Below are positions 32,299 through 40,977 of a stretch of DNA of 64,000 nucleotides, piece after piece (position 1 is the first letter of the stretch; each line of letters opens with the position of its first letter). This DNA is from Paracoccus sediminis (GTDB taxonomy: Bacteria > Pseudomonadota > Alphaproteobacteria > Rhodobacterales > Rhodobacteraceae), in assembly GCF_900188295.1 (NCBI RefSeq), contig NZ_FZNM01000001.1, forward strand, positions 434,001 through 498,000, given 5' to 3'. Under the pieces are notes generated by a model. That model was not told the origin of the DNA. It searched no databases and worked only from the letters and a program-made list of their open reading frames with translations. The position numbers were made by a program, and so were the translations under genes.

Positions 32299-33618
32299 AT
32301 GCTGGCCATTCTGGCGAACCGCACCTATCGCCATCTGTTTGCCGCACAGGTGATCGCGCTGCTGGGCACCGGTCTGATGACGGTCGCGCTGGGGCTGCTG
32401 GCCTATGACCTTGCGGGGGCGAACGCGGGGGCGGTGCTGGGCACCGCCTTGGCGATCAAGATGATCGCCTATGTCGGCGTGGCGCCGGTGGCGCAGGCCT
32501 TCACCGACCGGCTGCCGCGCCGGTCGCTGCTGGTCGGGCTGGATCTGGTGCGGGGGGCGGTGGCACTGTGCCTGCCTTTCGTGACCGAGATCTGGCAGAT
32601 CTACCTGCTGATCTTCGGGTTGCAGGCGGCGTCGGCGGCCTTTACCCCGACCTTTCAGGCGACCATCCCGGACATTCTGCCGGACGAGAACGACTATACC
32701 CGCGCCCTGTCTTTGTCGCGGCTGGCCTATGATCTGGAAAGCCTCGTCTCTCCCATGCTGGCCGCGGCGCTTCTGAGCGTCATCGGCTTTCACAGCCTGT
32801 TCGCGGGAACGGTGGTCGGATTCCTGGCGTCGGCGGCGCTGGTTCTCAGCGTGCGCCTGCCGGTGCCGCGGGCCGGGCCGTGGCGCGGGATCTGGGATCG
32901 CACGACGCGGGGGATGCGCCTTTATCTGGCCACCCCCCGCCTGCGCGGCCTGCTGGCCATCAACCTTGCGGTGGCGGCGGCAGGGTCGATGGTGATCGTG
33001 AACACCGTGGTGCTGGTCAAGACGAGCTTCGGCCTGGCCGAGCCGCAGGTGGCCCTGGCCCTGGCCGCCTTTGGCGCGGGTTCGATGGTCGCGGCGCTGG
33101 CGTTGCCACGGGTGCTGGACAAGGTTCCCGACCGTCCCGTCATGATCGCGGGCGCGGGCCTGCTGGTCGTCGGCACGGCCGCCGGGATCGCGCTTGGCAG
33201 CTATGGAACGCTGCTGGCGCTATGGCTGGCCCTGGGCTTTGGCTATTCGATCGCGCAGACGCCTTCGGGCCGGCTGCTGCGCCGGTCCGCCCATCCCGAG
33301 GACCGGCCCGCGATCTTTGCCGCGCAGTTCGCCCTGTCGCATGCCTGCTGGCTGATCTGCTATCCTCTGGCGGGGTATCTGGGCGCGACGATCGGCATGA
33401 AGGGCGCTTTCGCCGCCATGGCGGGCATCGGCCTGATCGGGCTTGGCCTTGCGGCGCGGGTGTGGCCCGCGGGCGATCCGACCGACATCGGCCACGACCA
33501 TGCGGGCCTGCCGCCGGATCATCCGCATCTGGCGGCCTTTGGCGCGAACGGCGGGCATCGCCATGCCGTCGTGATCGACGACCTGCACCACCATTGGCCC
33601 GGCGCCCGCCGTCATTAG
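32299..33618 (+). CDS. MFS exporter with His-rich C-terminal tail (NreB-like)
   Basis: 439-residue major-facilitator protein with 12 predicted helices. It starts ANRTYRHLFAAQVIALLGTG. The C-terminal 45 residues form a His-rich cytoplasmic tail (GHDHAGLPPDHPHL, HRHAVV, DDLHHHW), as in the nickel-resistance protein NreB. Directly downstream of the CsoR/RcnR-family repressor in a two-gene operon. It likely expels a divalent cation; Ni2+ is the best-known substrate for this type. Confidence 0.82.
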   Translation: MLAILANRTYRHLFAAQVIALLGTGLMTVALGLLAYDLAGANAGAVLGTALAIKMIAYVGVAPVAQAFTDRLPRRSLLVGLDLVRGAVALCLPFVTEIWQIYLLIFGLQAASAAFTPTFQATIPDILPDENDYTRALSLSRLAYDLESLVSPMLAAALLSVIGFHSLFAGTVVGFLASAALVLSVRLPVPRAGPWRGIWDRTTRGMRLYLATPRLRGLLAINLAVAAAGSMVIVNTVVLVKTSFGLAEPQVALALAAFGAGSMVAALALPRVLDKVPDRPVMIAGAGLLVVGTAAGIALGSYGTLLALWLALGFGYSIAQTPSGRLLRRSAHPEDRPAIFAAQFALSHACWLICYPLAGYLGATIGMKGAFAAMAGIGLIGLGLAARVWPAGDPTDIGHDHAGLPPDHPHLAAFGANGGHRHAVVIDDLHHHWPGARRH

Positions 33619-33754
33619 CCGCATCCGTCCCCTGCGCGGCGTCCGCGCCGGGCGGTCGCATGGCAATGTCACCGAAACGTGCTTGGCATCCGGCGTTTTT
33701 TTGACGGCCGCGCGCGTTTCTGCGTCAACGATGTCACCGCACGGATTCCACGCC

Positions 33755-34807
33755 ATGACCGCCACGACCGACCGCCCGCCACGGCTTTTGTCCATAGCCA
33801 CGGCGGTGCCGCCCGAGGTACTGGTCCAGCAGGACATCCTGGACGAAGCCCGCAGCCTGTTGCAGGAACGGTTTTCCCAGTTCGACCGGCTTGCCCCGGC
33901 CTTTCTGAACGCAGGCATCGATACGCGCCATTCCGTCGTCCCCCTTGACTGGTTCCGCCATCCGCACGGATGGGGCGACCGCACCGCCGCCTATGCGGCA
34001 GGGGCCACCGCGTTGTTCCGCGACGCCGCCGGCACGGCGCTGGACCGGGCGGGGCTGCACGCGGGACAGGTCGATGTGGTGGTGACGGTATCGTCGACGG
34101 GCATCGTCACCCCCACGCTCGAGGCGCTTGCGGCCAAGGCCATGGGTTTCAGACCGGACGTGATGCGGGTTCCCGTGTTCGGTCTTGGCTGCGCGGGCGG
34201 CGTGTCCGGCCTGGCCATCGCGCGCGATCTGGCCGTCGCCCGGCCCGGCGCCGTCGTTCTGCTGGTCGCCGTCGAAACATGCACGGTGTTGTTCCGGCTT
34301 GACCGCTTGACCAAGGCCGACATCATCGCCACCGCGCTGTTCGGGGATGGCGCGGCTGCGGTCGTGATGCGCGCGGGCAGGGGCGAGGATGCCGGACCCG
34401 AACTGGGCCGGGGCCGTCAGCACATGTGGCCCGACACCCTGGGCATCATGGGCTGGACGGTCGAGGAAACCGGCCTGGGCGTCGTGTTCGACCGTTCGAT
34501 TCCCGCCTTTGCCGAAACCGAACTGCGCGCGGCGATGGACGCCGTGGCGCCGGACGGCAGGGTGGACCGCCATGTCTGCCATCCGGGCGGCGCCAAGGTC
34601 GTCGCGGCCCTGGAAACCACCCTGGATCTGGCCGAAGGATCGCTGGACATCGAACGGCGGATCCTGGCCCGCTATGGCAACATGTCCGCGCCCACAGTGC
34701 TGTTCGTGCTGGAGGCCGCGTTGCGGTCGGGTCTGCGCGGCCGTCTGATGACGCTGGCCCTGGGGCCGGGCTTTACCCTGTCCGCGCTGCCGGTCCAGGT
34801 GCGCTGA
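33755..34807 (+). CDS. type III polyketide synthase (chalcone/stilbene-synthase family)
   Basis: 350-residue thiolase-fold enzyme. Catalytic Cys146 is in FGLGCAGGVSG, the His in DRHVCHPGGAKV and the Asn in RYGNMSAPTVLF, giving the Cys-His-Asn triad of type III PKSs. Bacterial homologues extend fatty acyl-CoA with malonyl-CoA to alkylpyrones or alkylresorcinols. ATG at 33755 begins MTATTDRPPR; in-frame ATGs at 33683 and 33731 are possible but lead into non-conserved residues. It abuts the methyltransferase gene with no gap, a known pairing. Confidence 0.9.
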   Translation: MTATTDRPPRLLSIATAVPPEVLVQQDILDEARSLLQERFSQFDRLAPAFLNAGIDTRHSVVPLDWFRHPHGWGDRTAAYAAGATALFRDAAGTALDRAGLHAGQVDVVVTVSSTGIVTPTLEALAAKAMGFRPDVMRVPVFGLGCAGGVSGLAIARDLAVARPGAVVLLVAVETCTVLFRLDRLTKADIIATALFGDGAAAVVMRAGRGEDAGPELGRGRQHMWPDTLGIMGWTVEETGLGVVFDRSIPAFAETELRAAMDAVAPDGRVDRHVCHPGGAKVVAALETTLDLAEGSLDIERRILARYGNMSAPTVLFVLEAALRSGLRGRLMTLALGPGFTLSALPVQVR

Positions 34808-35335
34808 ATGGCCGAGCTTTACCCCGCATCCCTGGCCTTTATCGTCTTTCTGCTGTTGCAGCGCGGGGCGGAACTGATTCTGGCCCGGCGCAACACGCGC
34901 AGGCTGCTGGCGCGCGGCGCCGTCGAACACGGTGCGGGTCATTATCCGCTGATCGTGGCAATGCACGCGGCCTGGCTGCTGGCGATCTGCGTGTGGGGCT
35001 GGAACAATCCGGTCCACTGGGGCTGGCTGGCAGCCTTTGCGCTGTTGCAGGCAATCCGTGTCTGGGTGCTGGCAAGCCTGGGTTCCCGCTGGACGACGCG
35101 GATCATCGTGCTGGACGAACCCCTGGTTATGCGCGGGCCTTATCGCTGGATCGCCCATCCGAACTATGCGGTCGTGGTCGCGGAAATCCTGGTCGCGCCG
35201 ATGGTGCTGGGCCTGTGGCCGGTGGCGGCGGCCTTTACCGTCCTGAACGCCCTCGTGCTGAAAATCCGCATCGATGCCGAATCGCGGGCCCTGCAGGGAC
35301 TGCGGCAACCGCGCCCCGGCGCGGCGCGCGGATGA
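34808..35335 (+). CDS. isoprenylcysteine carboxyl methyltransferase-family protein
   Basis: 175-residue membrane protein with about four helices. The C-terminal SAM-binding region is VMRGPYRWIAHPNYAVVVAEI followed by KIRIDAESRAL. Proteins of this family next to type III PKS genes O-methylate the alkylpyrone or resorcinol product (for example SrsB). The start follows the PKS stop immediately, so the pair is one operon. It converges on the aldolase gene 27 bases away. Confidence 0.85.
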   Translation: MAELYPASLAFIVFLLLQRGAELILARRNTRRLLARGAVEHGAGHYPLIVAMHAAWLLAICVWGWNNPVHWGWLAAFALLQAIRVWVLASLGSRWTTRIIVLDEPLVMRGPYRWIAHPNYAVVVAEILVAPMVLGLWPVAAAFTVLNALVLKIRIDAESRALQGLRQPRPGAARG

Positions 35336-35362
35336 CCGCCGCCGGCTGCGCCCCCGCCGGAA

Positions 35363-36145
35363 TCACGCCCTGTCCGGCGACGGCCGACGGAACCGCGCCG
35401 CCATGGCCTCGGTCTGGCGGGCCAGGATCGTGGCATCAACCCCCACGGCGGTAAAGATCGTTCCCAAGTCGATGCAGCGGGCCGCAAAGACCGGATCGGT
35501 CGTCAGGATGCCTGCCGGCTTGCCGCAGGCCTGGATCCGGGCGATGGCGCCTTCGACCGCCGCGACCACCTCGGGATGGCCCAGCAGGCCCGCATGGCCA
35601 AGGCTGGCGGCAAGATCGGCGGGACCGATAAAGACCCCGTCCACGCCGGGGGTAGAGGCGATTTCCTCGAGCCGGTCGAGCGCCTCGCGGGTTTCGACCT
35701 GCACCAGCAGGCAGATCTCGTCGGCGGCACGGGCCGCGTAATCGGCCACGCGGCCGAACCGGGTCGCCCGCGTCGCGCCCGACACGCCGCGGATTCCGTC
35801 AGGAGGATAGCGGGTGGCCGCGACGGCCGCGCGCGCCTCGGCGGCAGAATTGACCATCGGGATCAGCAGGCTTTGCGCGCCGATGTCCAGCAGGCGCTTG
35901 ACCAGCACCGGGTCGTTTGCCGCCGGACGCACCACCGCCGAGACCGGATAGGGCGCGACCGCCTGCAACTGCGCCAACACCGTCAGCGGGTCCGACGGGC
36001 TGTGTTCCGTGTCGAACAGCAGCCAGTCATACCCCGACCCGGCGACGCATTCCGCCGCATAGCCGCCGGGCAGGCTGCACCACAGGCCGATCTGGCCCCG
36101 CCCCTGGGCCAGGGCCTTCTTGAACAGGTTGACGGGAAGATCCAT
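35363..36145 (-). CDS. hpcH: HpcH/HpaI-family class II aldolase
   Basis: 260-residue pyruvate aldolase. Active-site elements are visible: [21 protein letters not shown], metal-binding Glu in [11 protein letters not shown] and Asp in [14 protein letters not shown]. The best-known member cleaves 4-hydroxy-2-oxoheptanedioate to pyruvate and succinic semialdehyde. Start 36145 is preferred because AGGGA lies nine bases ahead; ATG 36154 would leave no space for it. It is the last gene of a three-gene operon after hpaH and an intradiol dioxygenase. Substrate in this context is uncertain. Confidence 0.85.
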   Translation of the reverse strand: MDLPVNLFKKALAQGRGQIGLWCSLPGGYAAECVAGSGYDWLLFDTEHSPSDPLTVLAQLQAVAPYPVSAVVRPAANDPVLVKRLLDIGAQSLLIPMVNSAAEARAAVAATRYPPDGIRGVSGATRATRFGRVADYAARAADEICLLVQVETREALDRLEEIASTPGVDGVFIGPADLAASLGHAGLLGHPEVVAAVEGAIARIQACGKPAGILTTDPVFAARCIDLGTIFTAVGVDATILARQTEAMAARFRRPSPDRA

Positions 36146-36157
36146 GGCCTGCATTCC

Positions 36158-36940
36158 CTAGACGATGCGGACGCCAATGGCGCCAAGGGGGCCGTAATCG
36201 GCCTGGATGACGTCGCCCGCCGCGATGTCCACCGCGCGGGTGAACGATCCGCCCAGCACGACATCGCCCTTGGCCAGGCCTCCGCCGACGGCCGCCAGCG
36301 TGTTGACCAGCCAGGCGATCCCGGCGGCCGGATGGCCCATGACGGCAGCGGCAAGGCCCGTATCCTCGATGACGCCGTTCTGGGACAGGATCGCGCCGAT
36401 CCACCGCAGGTCCACATCGAACGGCCGAACGGGCCGGCCGCCCATGACAATGGCGCCGAACGCCGCGTTGTCGGCGATGGTGTCGGTTATGGCGCGGGGC
36501 ACATGTGTGCGATAGTCGATGATTTCCAGCGCAGGCAGGACGAATTCGGTCGCCCGAAGCACGTCATGGACCTGCGTGCCGCTGCCGCGCAGGTCGCTGC
36601 CCATGACAAAGGCCAACTCCACCTCCAGCCGGGGCTTGATGAAGCGGTCGAACGGGATCCGGGCGCCGTCGTGGTAAAGCGCGTCGTCCAGGATCCGCCC
36701 GTAATCCGGTTCGGTCATGTTCGAGGCGATCTGCATGGCGCGGCTGGTCAGGCCGATCTTGTGTCCGATGGCCTTGGCGCCCGCCGCGATGCGCGCCGCC
36801 GCCCACAGATCCTGGATGGCATAGGCGTCGTGCAGATCCATGCCCGGCCACTGCCTGGATGGCTGGACCATGGGTGTCCTGGACCGTTCCGCGGCCAGGA
36901 TCGCCTGCGCCGCCGTGCGTCGTTCGTCGTCGGTCAGCAT
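36158..36940 (-). CDS. hpaH: HpaH-type 2-oxo-hept-4-ene-1,7-dioate hydratase
   Basis: 260-residue member of the FAH-like 2-keto-4-pentenoate hydratase family. Signatures include [12 protein letters not shown], the metal-binding [12 protein letters not shown] and PALEIIDYR. It adds water to a 2-oxo-4-enoate, giving the 4-hydroxy-2-oxo acid that the adjacent HpcH/HpaI aldolase cleaves. It follows the dioxygenase gene by seven bases. These two enzymes normally serve extradiol pathways, whereas the dioxygenase here is intradiol. Confidence 0.85.
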   Translation of the reverse strand: MLTDDERRTAAQAILAAERSRTPMVQPSRQWPGMDLHDAYAIQDLWAAARIAAGAKAIGHKIGLTSRAMQIASNMTEPDYGRILDDALYHDGARIPFDRFIKPRLEVELAFVMGSDLRGSGTQVHDVLRATEFVLPALEIIDYRTHVPRAITDTIADNAAFGAIVMGGRPVRPFDVDLRWIGAILSQNGVIEDTGLAAAVMGHPAAGIAWLVNTLAAVGGGLAKGDVVLGGSFTRAVDIAAGDVIQADYGPLGAIGVRIV

Positions 36941-36947
36941 CGTGGCC

Positions 36948-37841
36948 TCATTTTATCGGGGCCTGGGGCAACGTGGCCGCGCCCTGCTCCAGAACATAGG
37001 TGTAATCCAGCGAATACCAGGGCACCGCGCGATCCGGGTCATCGGGATCGGGGTCGTGGTGGATCACGAAATCGCCCGTCAGGGCTTGGGTCACGCCGAA
37101 CTGGGCGTCGCTGTCGATCCAGGGGCAGGACGGATCGAAGACCTGAGAGATCAGGGTCTTGTAGCCTTCCTTGAAGATCAGAGCGTGCAGATGGGCGGGG
37201 CGAAAGGGGTGACGGCCTTGCGCCCGCAGCAGACAGCCCACGACGCCGTCCGTCGGGATGGGATAGCCGACCATCTTGACGGTGGTGAACCAGAACCGGC
37301 CGTCCGCATCCGTGGTGAACTTGCCGCGCAGGTTCATGTCGGCCTGGTCGGGATCCTGGTTTTCGTAAAGGCCCACGGGGGACGCGTGCCAGACATCGAC
37401 CTCGGCCCCGGCGATGGGACGCCCCGCGCGGTCCACGACGCGGCCGTGAACGATCAGCGGCGTGCCGGGGGTGTCGGACCGGATGATGCTGCCGCCGTTT
37501 TCGACGCGCGGGCTGTTCATTCGCCAGAACGGTCCCAGCAGCGACTGCGCGGTTTCGGTCTGCCCGCCATCGCCGTTGTTCTGAAGACAGACGAGGCTTG
37601 ACACGCCCAGCGACCCGGCCATCAGCACGAATTCGTTGTGGCGGTCCGTTGCCAGCGCGCCGATTCTGTTCAGGATGGCGGTGGCGGCGCGGAATTCGTC
37701 CTCGGTCAGCTTCGTGTCGCGGACAAAGCCGTGCAGATGCCTGACCAGCGACACCATGATCTCTCGCAGGCGGGGATCGCCGGTCTGTTCCATGACCTGA
37801 AGGACGGCTGGCGTCACGTCCGACGCCGTTCGGATGGCCAT
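36948..37841 (-). CDS. intradiol ring-cleavage dioxygenase (hydroxyquinol/catechol 1,2-dioxygenase type)
   Basis: 297-residue non-heme Fe(III) dioxygenase. All four iron ligands of the intradiol family are in place: Y159 (GLYENQDP), Y193 (MVGYPIPTD), H217 and H219 (RPAHLHALI). The N-terminal helical dimerisation domain is present (residues 1-110). It resembles hydroxyquinol 1,2-dioxygenases, which open 1,2,4-trihydroxybenzene to maleylacetate. There is no maleylacetate reductase nearby; instead the operon continues with a hydratase and aldolase. It is divergent from a GntR regulator across an AT-rich region. Confidence 0.88.
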   Translation of the reverse strand: MAIRTASDVTPAVLQVMEQTGDPRLREIMVSLVRHLHGFVRDTKLTEDEFRAATAILNRIGALATDRHNEFVLMAGSLGVSSLVCLQNNGDGGQTETAQSLLGPFWRMNSPRVENGGSIIRSDTPGTPLIVHGRVVDRAGRPIAGAEVDVWHASPVGLYENQDPDQADMNLRGKFTTDADGRFWFTTVKMVGYPIPTDGVVGCLLRAQGRHPFRPAHLHALIFKEGYKTLISQVFDPSCPWIDSDAQFGVTQALTGDFVIHHDPDPDDPDRAVPWYSLDYTYVLEQGAATLPQAPIK

Positions 37842-37863
37842 GCTTTCCTCCCTCTGCCACGAA

Positions 37864-37980
37864 CATTAATCATCGATTATAATACCATCGTCAAGCGCAG
37901 AATATCTTGCGTTTCCCCGTGCCTTGCGCTTGCACGCCCCATAATTCATCTTTCGCTGCCAGGAATAATCGTTTATTTTT
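37864..37980. promoter_or_regulatory. AT-rich divergent control region, dioxygenase operon / gntR
   Basis: The gap holds two AT-rich dyads: TAATC-ATC-GATTA (37867-37879) near the dioxygenase start and AATAA-TCGT-TTATT (37964-37977) near the gntR start. Both contain the element TAATCG on one strand. They are candidate sites for the GntR regulator on both promoters. Confidence 0.45.
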
Positions 37981-38006
37981 GACGTGCCGAAATTTGGGGT
38001 GCTGCC

Positions 38007-38708
38007 GTGATGTCCGACCGCCACGTCCAGCCGGGCGATGAAGGCAAGAACACCATGTCCAGCCAGATCCTGCTGCGGTTGCGCGAAAGGATCGTGTCGG
38101 GCGACCTGGCGGCGGGCAGCAAGATCAATCTGGATCAGGTTCGCGCAGGGCTTCAGGTCAGCCTCAGCCCCCTGAGAGAGGCGCTGGCAAGGCTGACCGC
38201 CGACGGGCTGGTGCTGTTCGAGGACAATCGCGGCTATCGCGTCGCCCCCGTCTCGGCCACCGACTTCGAGGAGATCGTCCTTTTGCGCGACCGGTTCGAA
38301 ACCCATGCGCTGCGGGAATCCATGGCGAACGGTGATCTGTCCTGGGAGGGAGAGGTCATTCGCGCGCTGCACCGGCTGAACCGCAGCGAACGCGATGCAA
38401 ACTGCCCCGACACCCTGGCCCTGTGGGAGGCGGCGCATCGCGAGTTCCACCTGGCCCTGATCGCGGGCTGCGGGATGCCGGTGCTGCTGCGCTTCTGCGC
38501 GACGCTGCTGACCCTGCACGACCGGTACCGCCGCACCTTTCTGCGCCGCACGTCGGGCGACCGGAACGTGGTTCTGGAACACAGCGAGATTGCGCAGGCC
38601 GCCGTCGCGCGCGATGCCGATTATGCCTGCGACCGGCTGCGCGACCACCTGGCCCGCACCTCGGGCAACCTGCGCGATTACCTGCGGCAGGGCGGTCCGG
38701 GCAAATGA
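38007..38708 (+). CDS. GntR-family (FCD subgroup) transcriptional regulator
   Basis: 233 residues: an N-terminal winged helix (LLRLRERIVSGDLAAGSKI, SLSPLREALARLTADGLV) and a C-terminal helical FCD ligand domain with metal-type residues (REFHLALIAGC, HSEIAQAAVARD). FCD regulators usually respond to a carboxylic acid intermediate of the pathway they control. It is divergent from the dioxygenase-hydratase-aldolase operon, its likely target, and overlaps the following isomerase gene by ATGA. The start at 38007 is chosen; the M at codon 17 is an alternative. Confidence 0.85.
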   Translation: MMSDRHVQPGDEGKNTMSSQILLRLRERIVSGDLAAGSKINLDQVRAGLQVSLSPLREALARLTADGLVLFEDNRGYRVAPVSATDFEEIVLLRDRFETHALRESMANGDLSWEGEVIRALHRLNRSERDANCPDTLALWEAAHREFHLALIAGCGMPVLLRFCATLLTLHDRYRRTFLRRTSGDRNVVLEHSEIAQAAVARDADYACDRLRDHLARTSGNLRDYLRQGGPGK

Positions 38709-39502
38709 GACCTGTCGGACTGGCTCATTTCTCGGCCATCGAGCTTGGTCCCGCCGAACTGGTTTCGGCGGCGGCGCGGGCGGGGTTCGCCGCGGTTGGC
38801 CTGCGGCTGTTTCCTGCCTTTCCCGGTGCGCCCTGTTACGCCGTTCCGCAGGGCAGCCGGGCCGCGCGCGACCTGCGGCGGCGGCTGGACGATACCGGAC
38901 TGGCCGTTCATGACATCGAATTCGTCGTCATCGACGCCGATTTCCGCCCGCAGACGCTGTTGCCGGTTCTGGAGGACGCAGCCGCCCTGGGCGCGCGACG
39001 GCTGAGCGTGTGCGGCCAGGACGGCGACCGTGCGCGTCTGATCGACAGCTTCGCGGCCTTGTGCGCCCTTGCGGACCGAATCGGCATGGGGGTCGATCTG
39101 GAAAACATGGGCTGGCGGCCCATCCGTGCGCTGTCCGACAGCCTGGCGGTGGTTCGGGCGGCGGGGGCGTCGAACGGCGGTGTGCTGGCCGATGCGCTGC
39201 ATCTGTTCCGGAACGGGGCGACGGCCGATGATCTTGCCGCCGTTTCCCCGCCGTGCCTGCGTCATGCGCAGCTTTGCGATGCGCGCGGCCCTTCGCCTCT
39301 GACCGACGCCTTGCGCATGGCCGAGGCGCGCGGCGGCCGTCTGCCGCCGGGGCAGGGGGAATTGCCGCTGTCGGCGATGCTGACGGCGCTGCCCCCGGAC
39401 GCGCATCTGTCGGTCGAGGTGCCGATGAACGGCGGCCAGGATGTCGATGCCCATCTGGCTTGCCTGATGCGGGGCGCACGGTCCGTGCTGCTGCCTGCCT
39501 GA
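38705..39502 (+). CDS. sugar phosphate isomerase/epimerase-like TIM-barrel protein
   Basis: 265 residues with the AP-endonuclease-2/xylose-isomerase-like TIM-barrel pattern: IDADFRPQTLLPVLEDAAALGARRL, GVDLENMGW and HLSVEVPMNGG at the expected strand ends. Glu/Asp/His metal ligands are plausible (DLEN, DALH, HAQLCD, EVP). Catalysed reaction unknown; family members include hydroxypyruvate isomerase and dehydroshikimate dehydratase-like enzymes. It is coupled to the GntR gene by four-base overlap, so it belongs to the same regulon. Confidence 0.78.
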   Translation: MRPVGLAHFSAIELGPAELVSAAARAGFAAVGLRLFPAFPGAPCYAVPQGSRAARDLRRRLDDTGLAVHDIEFVVIDADFRPQTLLPVLEDAAALGARRLSVCGQDGDRARLIDSFAALCALADRIGMGVDLENMGWRPIRALSDSLAVVRAAGASNGGVLADALHLFRNGATADDLAAVSPPCLRHAQLCDARGPSPLTDALRMAEARGGRLPPGQGELPLSAMLTALPPDAHLSVEVPMNGGQDVDAHLACLMRGARSVLLPA

Positions 39503-39622
39503 GGCACGGGCCGATCCGACACGGCCGGCCCGCCGGTCCCGGCGCGCGGGTCGATTGACAAAAATTGCCCGGAATCGTTGCGGCGAAGACGGTCCGAAAC
39601 TGCCCGGACGGCGTTGACAGGG

Positions 39623-40921
39623 ATGATGGAATGGTTTCGCCCAGAACCCTATATCCTGCTGCTGACCGGGACGGGTTTCCTGATCGCCCTTGTGGCCTGG
39701 CTGCCGCTGGCGCTCAAGAGGCTCCCGCTGTCGCTGCCCATCGTCTGCATCGGGCTGGGGGCGGCGCTGTTTTCGTTGCCGCAGGTGACGCTGGTGCCAT
39801 CGCCGCTGGCCTATCCCGAAATCGCCGAACGGTTCACGGAATTCGTGGTCATCATCGCGCTGATGGGCGCGGGCCTGAAGCTGGATCGGGTGTTCGGAAT
39901 GCGCCGGTGGCAGGTGACGTGGCGCCTGATCCTGGTCACGCTTCCGCTTGGGATCGCGGCCATCGCGGTGCTTTTCGGCGGCGTGATGGGGCTGCCCTGG
40001 ATGGCGGCGTTGCTGCTGGGCGCGGTGCTGGCGCCCACCGATCCGGTGCTGGCCGCCGATGTGCAGGTCGGCCCCCCGAAGACCGGCGAGGAGGACGAAG
40101 TGCGCTTTGCCCTGACATCCGAGGCCGGGATGAACGACGGCGCCGCCTTTCCCTTCGTCAACCTGGTCATCGTCCTGGCGATGGCGGCCAGCACCGGTGA
40201 GCCTTGGGCCGCCAAATGGCTGACCTATCATGTGCTGTGGGAAATCGGCGCGGGGGTCGCCGGGGGCTGGCTGGTGGGACGCGCCTTCGGCTGGGTGACG
40301 TTCCGCATCCCGGCGGAAACCAAGCTGGCCCAGACCGGCGACGGTTTGATCGCCCTGGCGGCCACCTTCGTGTCCTATGGCCTGACCGAGATCATCCAGT
40401 CCTATGGGTTTCTGTCGGTGTTCGTGACGGCCCTGACCTTTCGCCACGCCCACCGCAATCACGATTTCCACCGGGAAATGCACGACGTGGCCGAACAGGT
40501 CGAACGTCTGGCGATGATGGTGCTGCTGGTGCTGTTCGGCGGCGCGCTGGCGGACGGGCTGCTGGCGCCGCTTGCCTGGACGGATCTTGTCGCGGCGCTG
40601 GTGATCCTGCTGGTGATCCGGCCGGTCACGGGTCTGATCGGCCTTGCCGGGCTTCGCGCCGGCTGGCACGAAAAGCTGGTGATCGCCTTTTTCGGCATCC
40701 GGGGCGTGGGATCGTTCTATTACCTAGCCTACGCGCTCAATCACATGACCGTCCAGGGGGCCGAGCGTTTGTGGGCGATCGTCGGGCTGGTCGTGGCCAT
40801 CTCGATCCTCATGCACGGGCTGACCGTGACGCCCGTGATGCGCCGCCTCGACCGCAGGCAGGGCCGCGATCCCGATGCAGACGACATCCCGCCGCCGGGC
40901 TTGCAGGGACCGGGGGGATGA
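39623..40921 (+). CDS. CPA1-family Na+(K+)/H+ antiporter
   Basis: 432-residue membrane antiporter with about 12 helices. The ion-binding ND/DP-type region is GAVLAPTDPVLAADVQVG near residue 140, followed by RFALTSEAGMNDGAAFPFV, characteristic of CPA1 proteins. The last transmembrane part contains FFGIRGVGSFYYLAYAL. It has a short charged C-terminal tail. ATG 39623 follows GACAGGG. It stands alone, converging on ndvB. Role in pH and cation homeostasis is inferred from family. Confidence 0.88.
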   Translation: MMEWFRPEPYILLLTGTGFLIALVAWLPLALKRLPLSLPIVCIGLGAALFSLPQVTLVPSPLAYPEIAERFTEFVVIIALMGAGLKLDRVFGMRRWQVTWRLILVTLPLGIAAIAVLFGGVMGLPWMAALLLGAVLAPTDPVLAADVQVGPPKTGEEDEVRFALTSEAGMNDGAAFPFVNLVIVLAMAASTGEPWAAKWLTYHVLWEIGAGVAGGWLVGRAFGWVTFRIPAETKLAQTGDGLIALAATFVSYGLTEIIQSYGFLSVFVTALTFRHAHRNHDFHREMHDVAEQVERLAMMVLLVLFGGALADGLLAPLAWTDLVAALVILLVIRPVTGLIGLAGLRAGWHEKLVIAFFGIRGVGSFYYLAYALNHMTVQGAERLWAIVGLVVAISILMHGLTVTPVMRRLDRRQGRDPDADDIPPPGLQGPGG

Positions 40922-40977
40922 GGGATCGCCGCAAGGACGACCGCCCCCGCCTTTGGCCCCGCCCGCCGAGATAGGCC

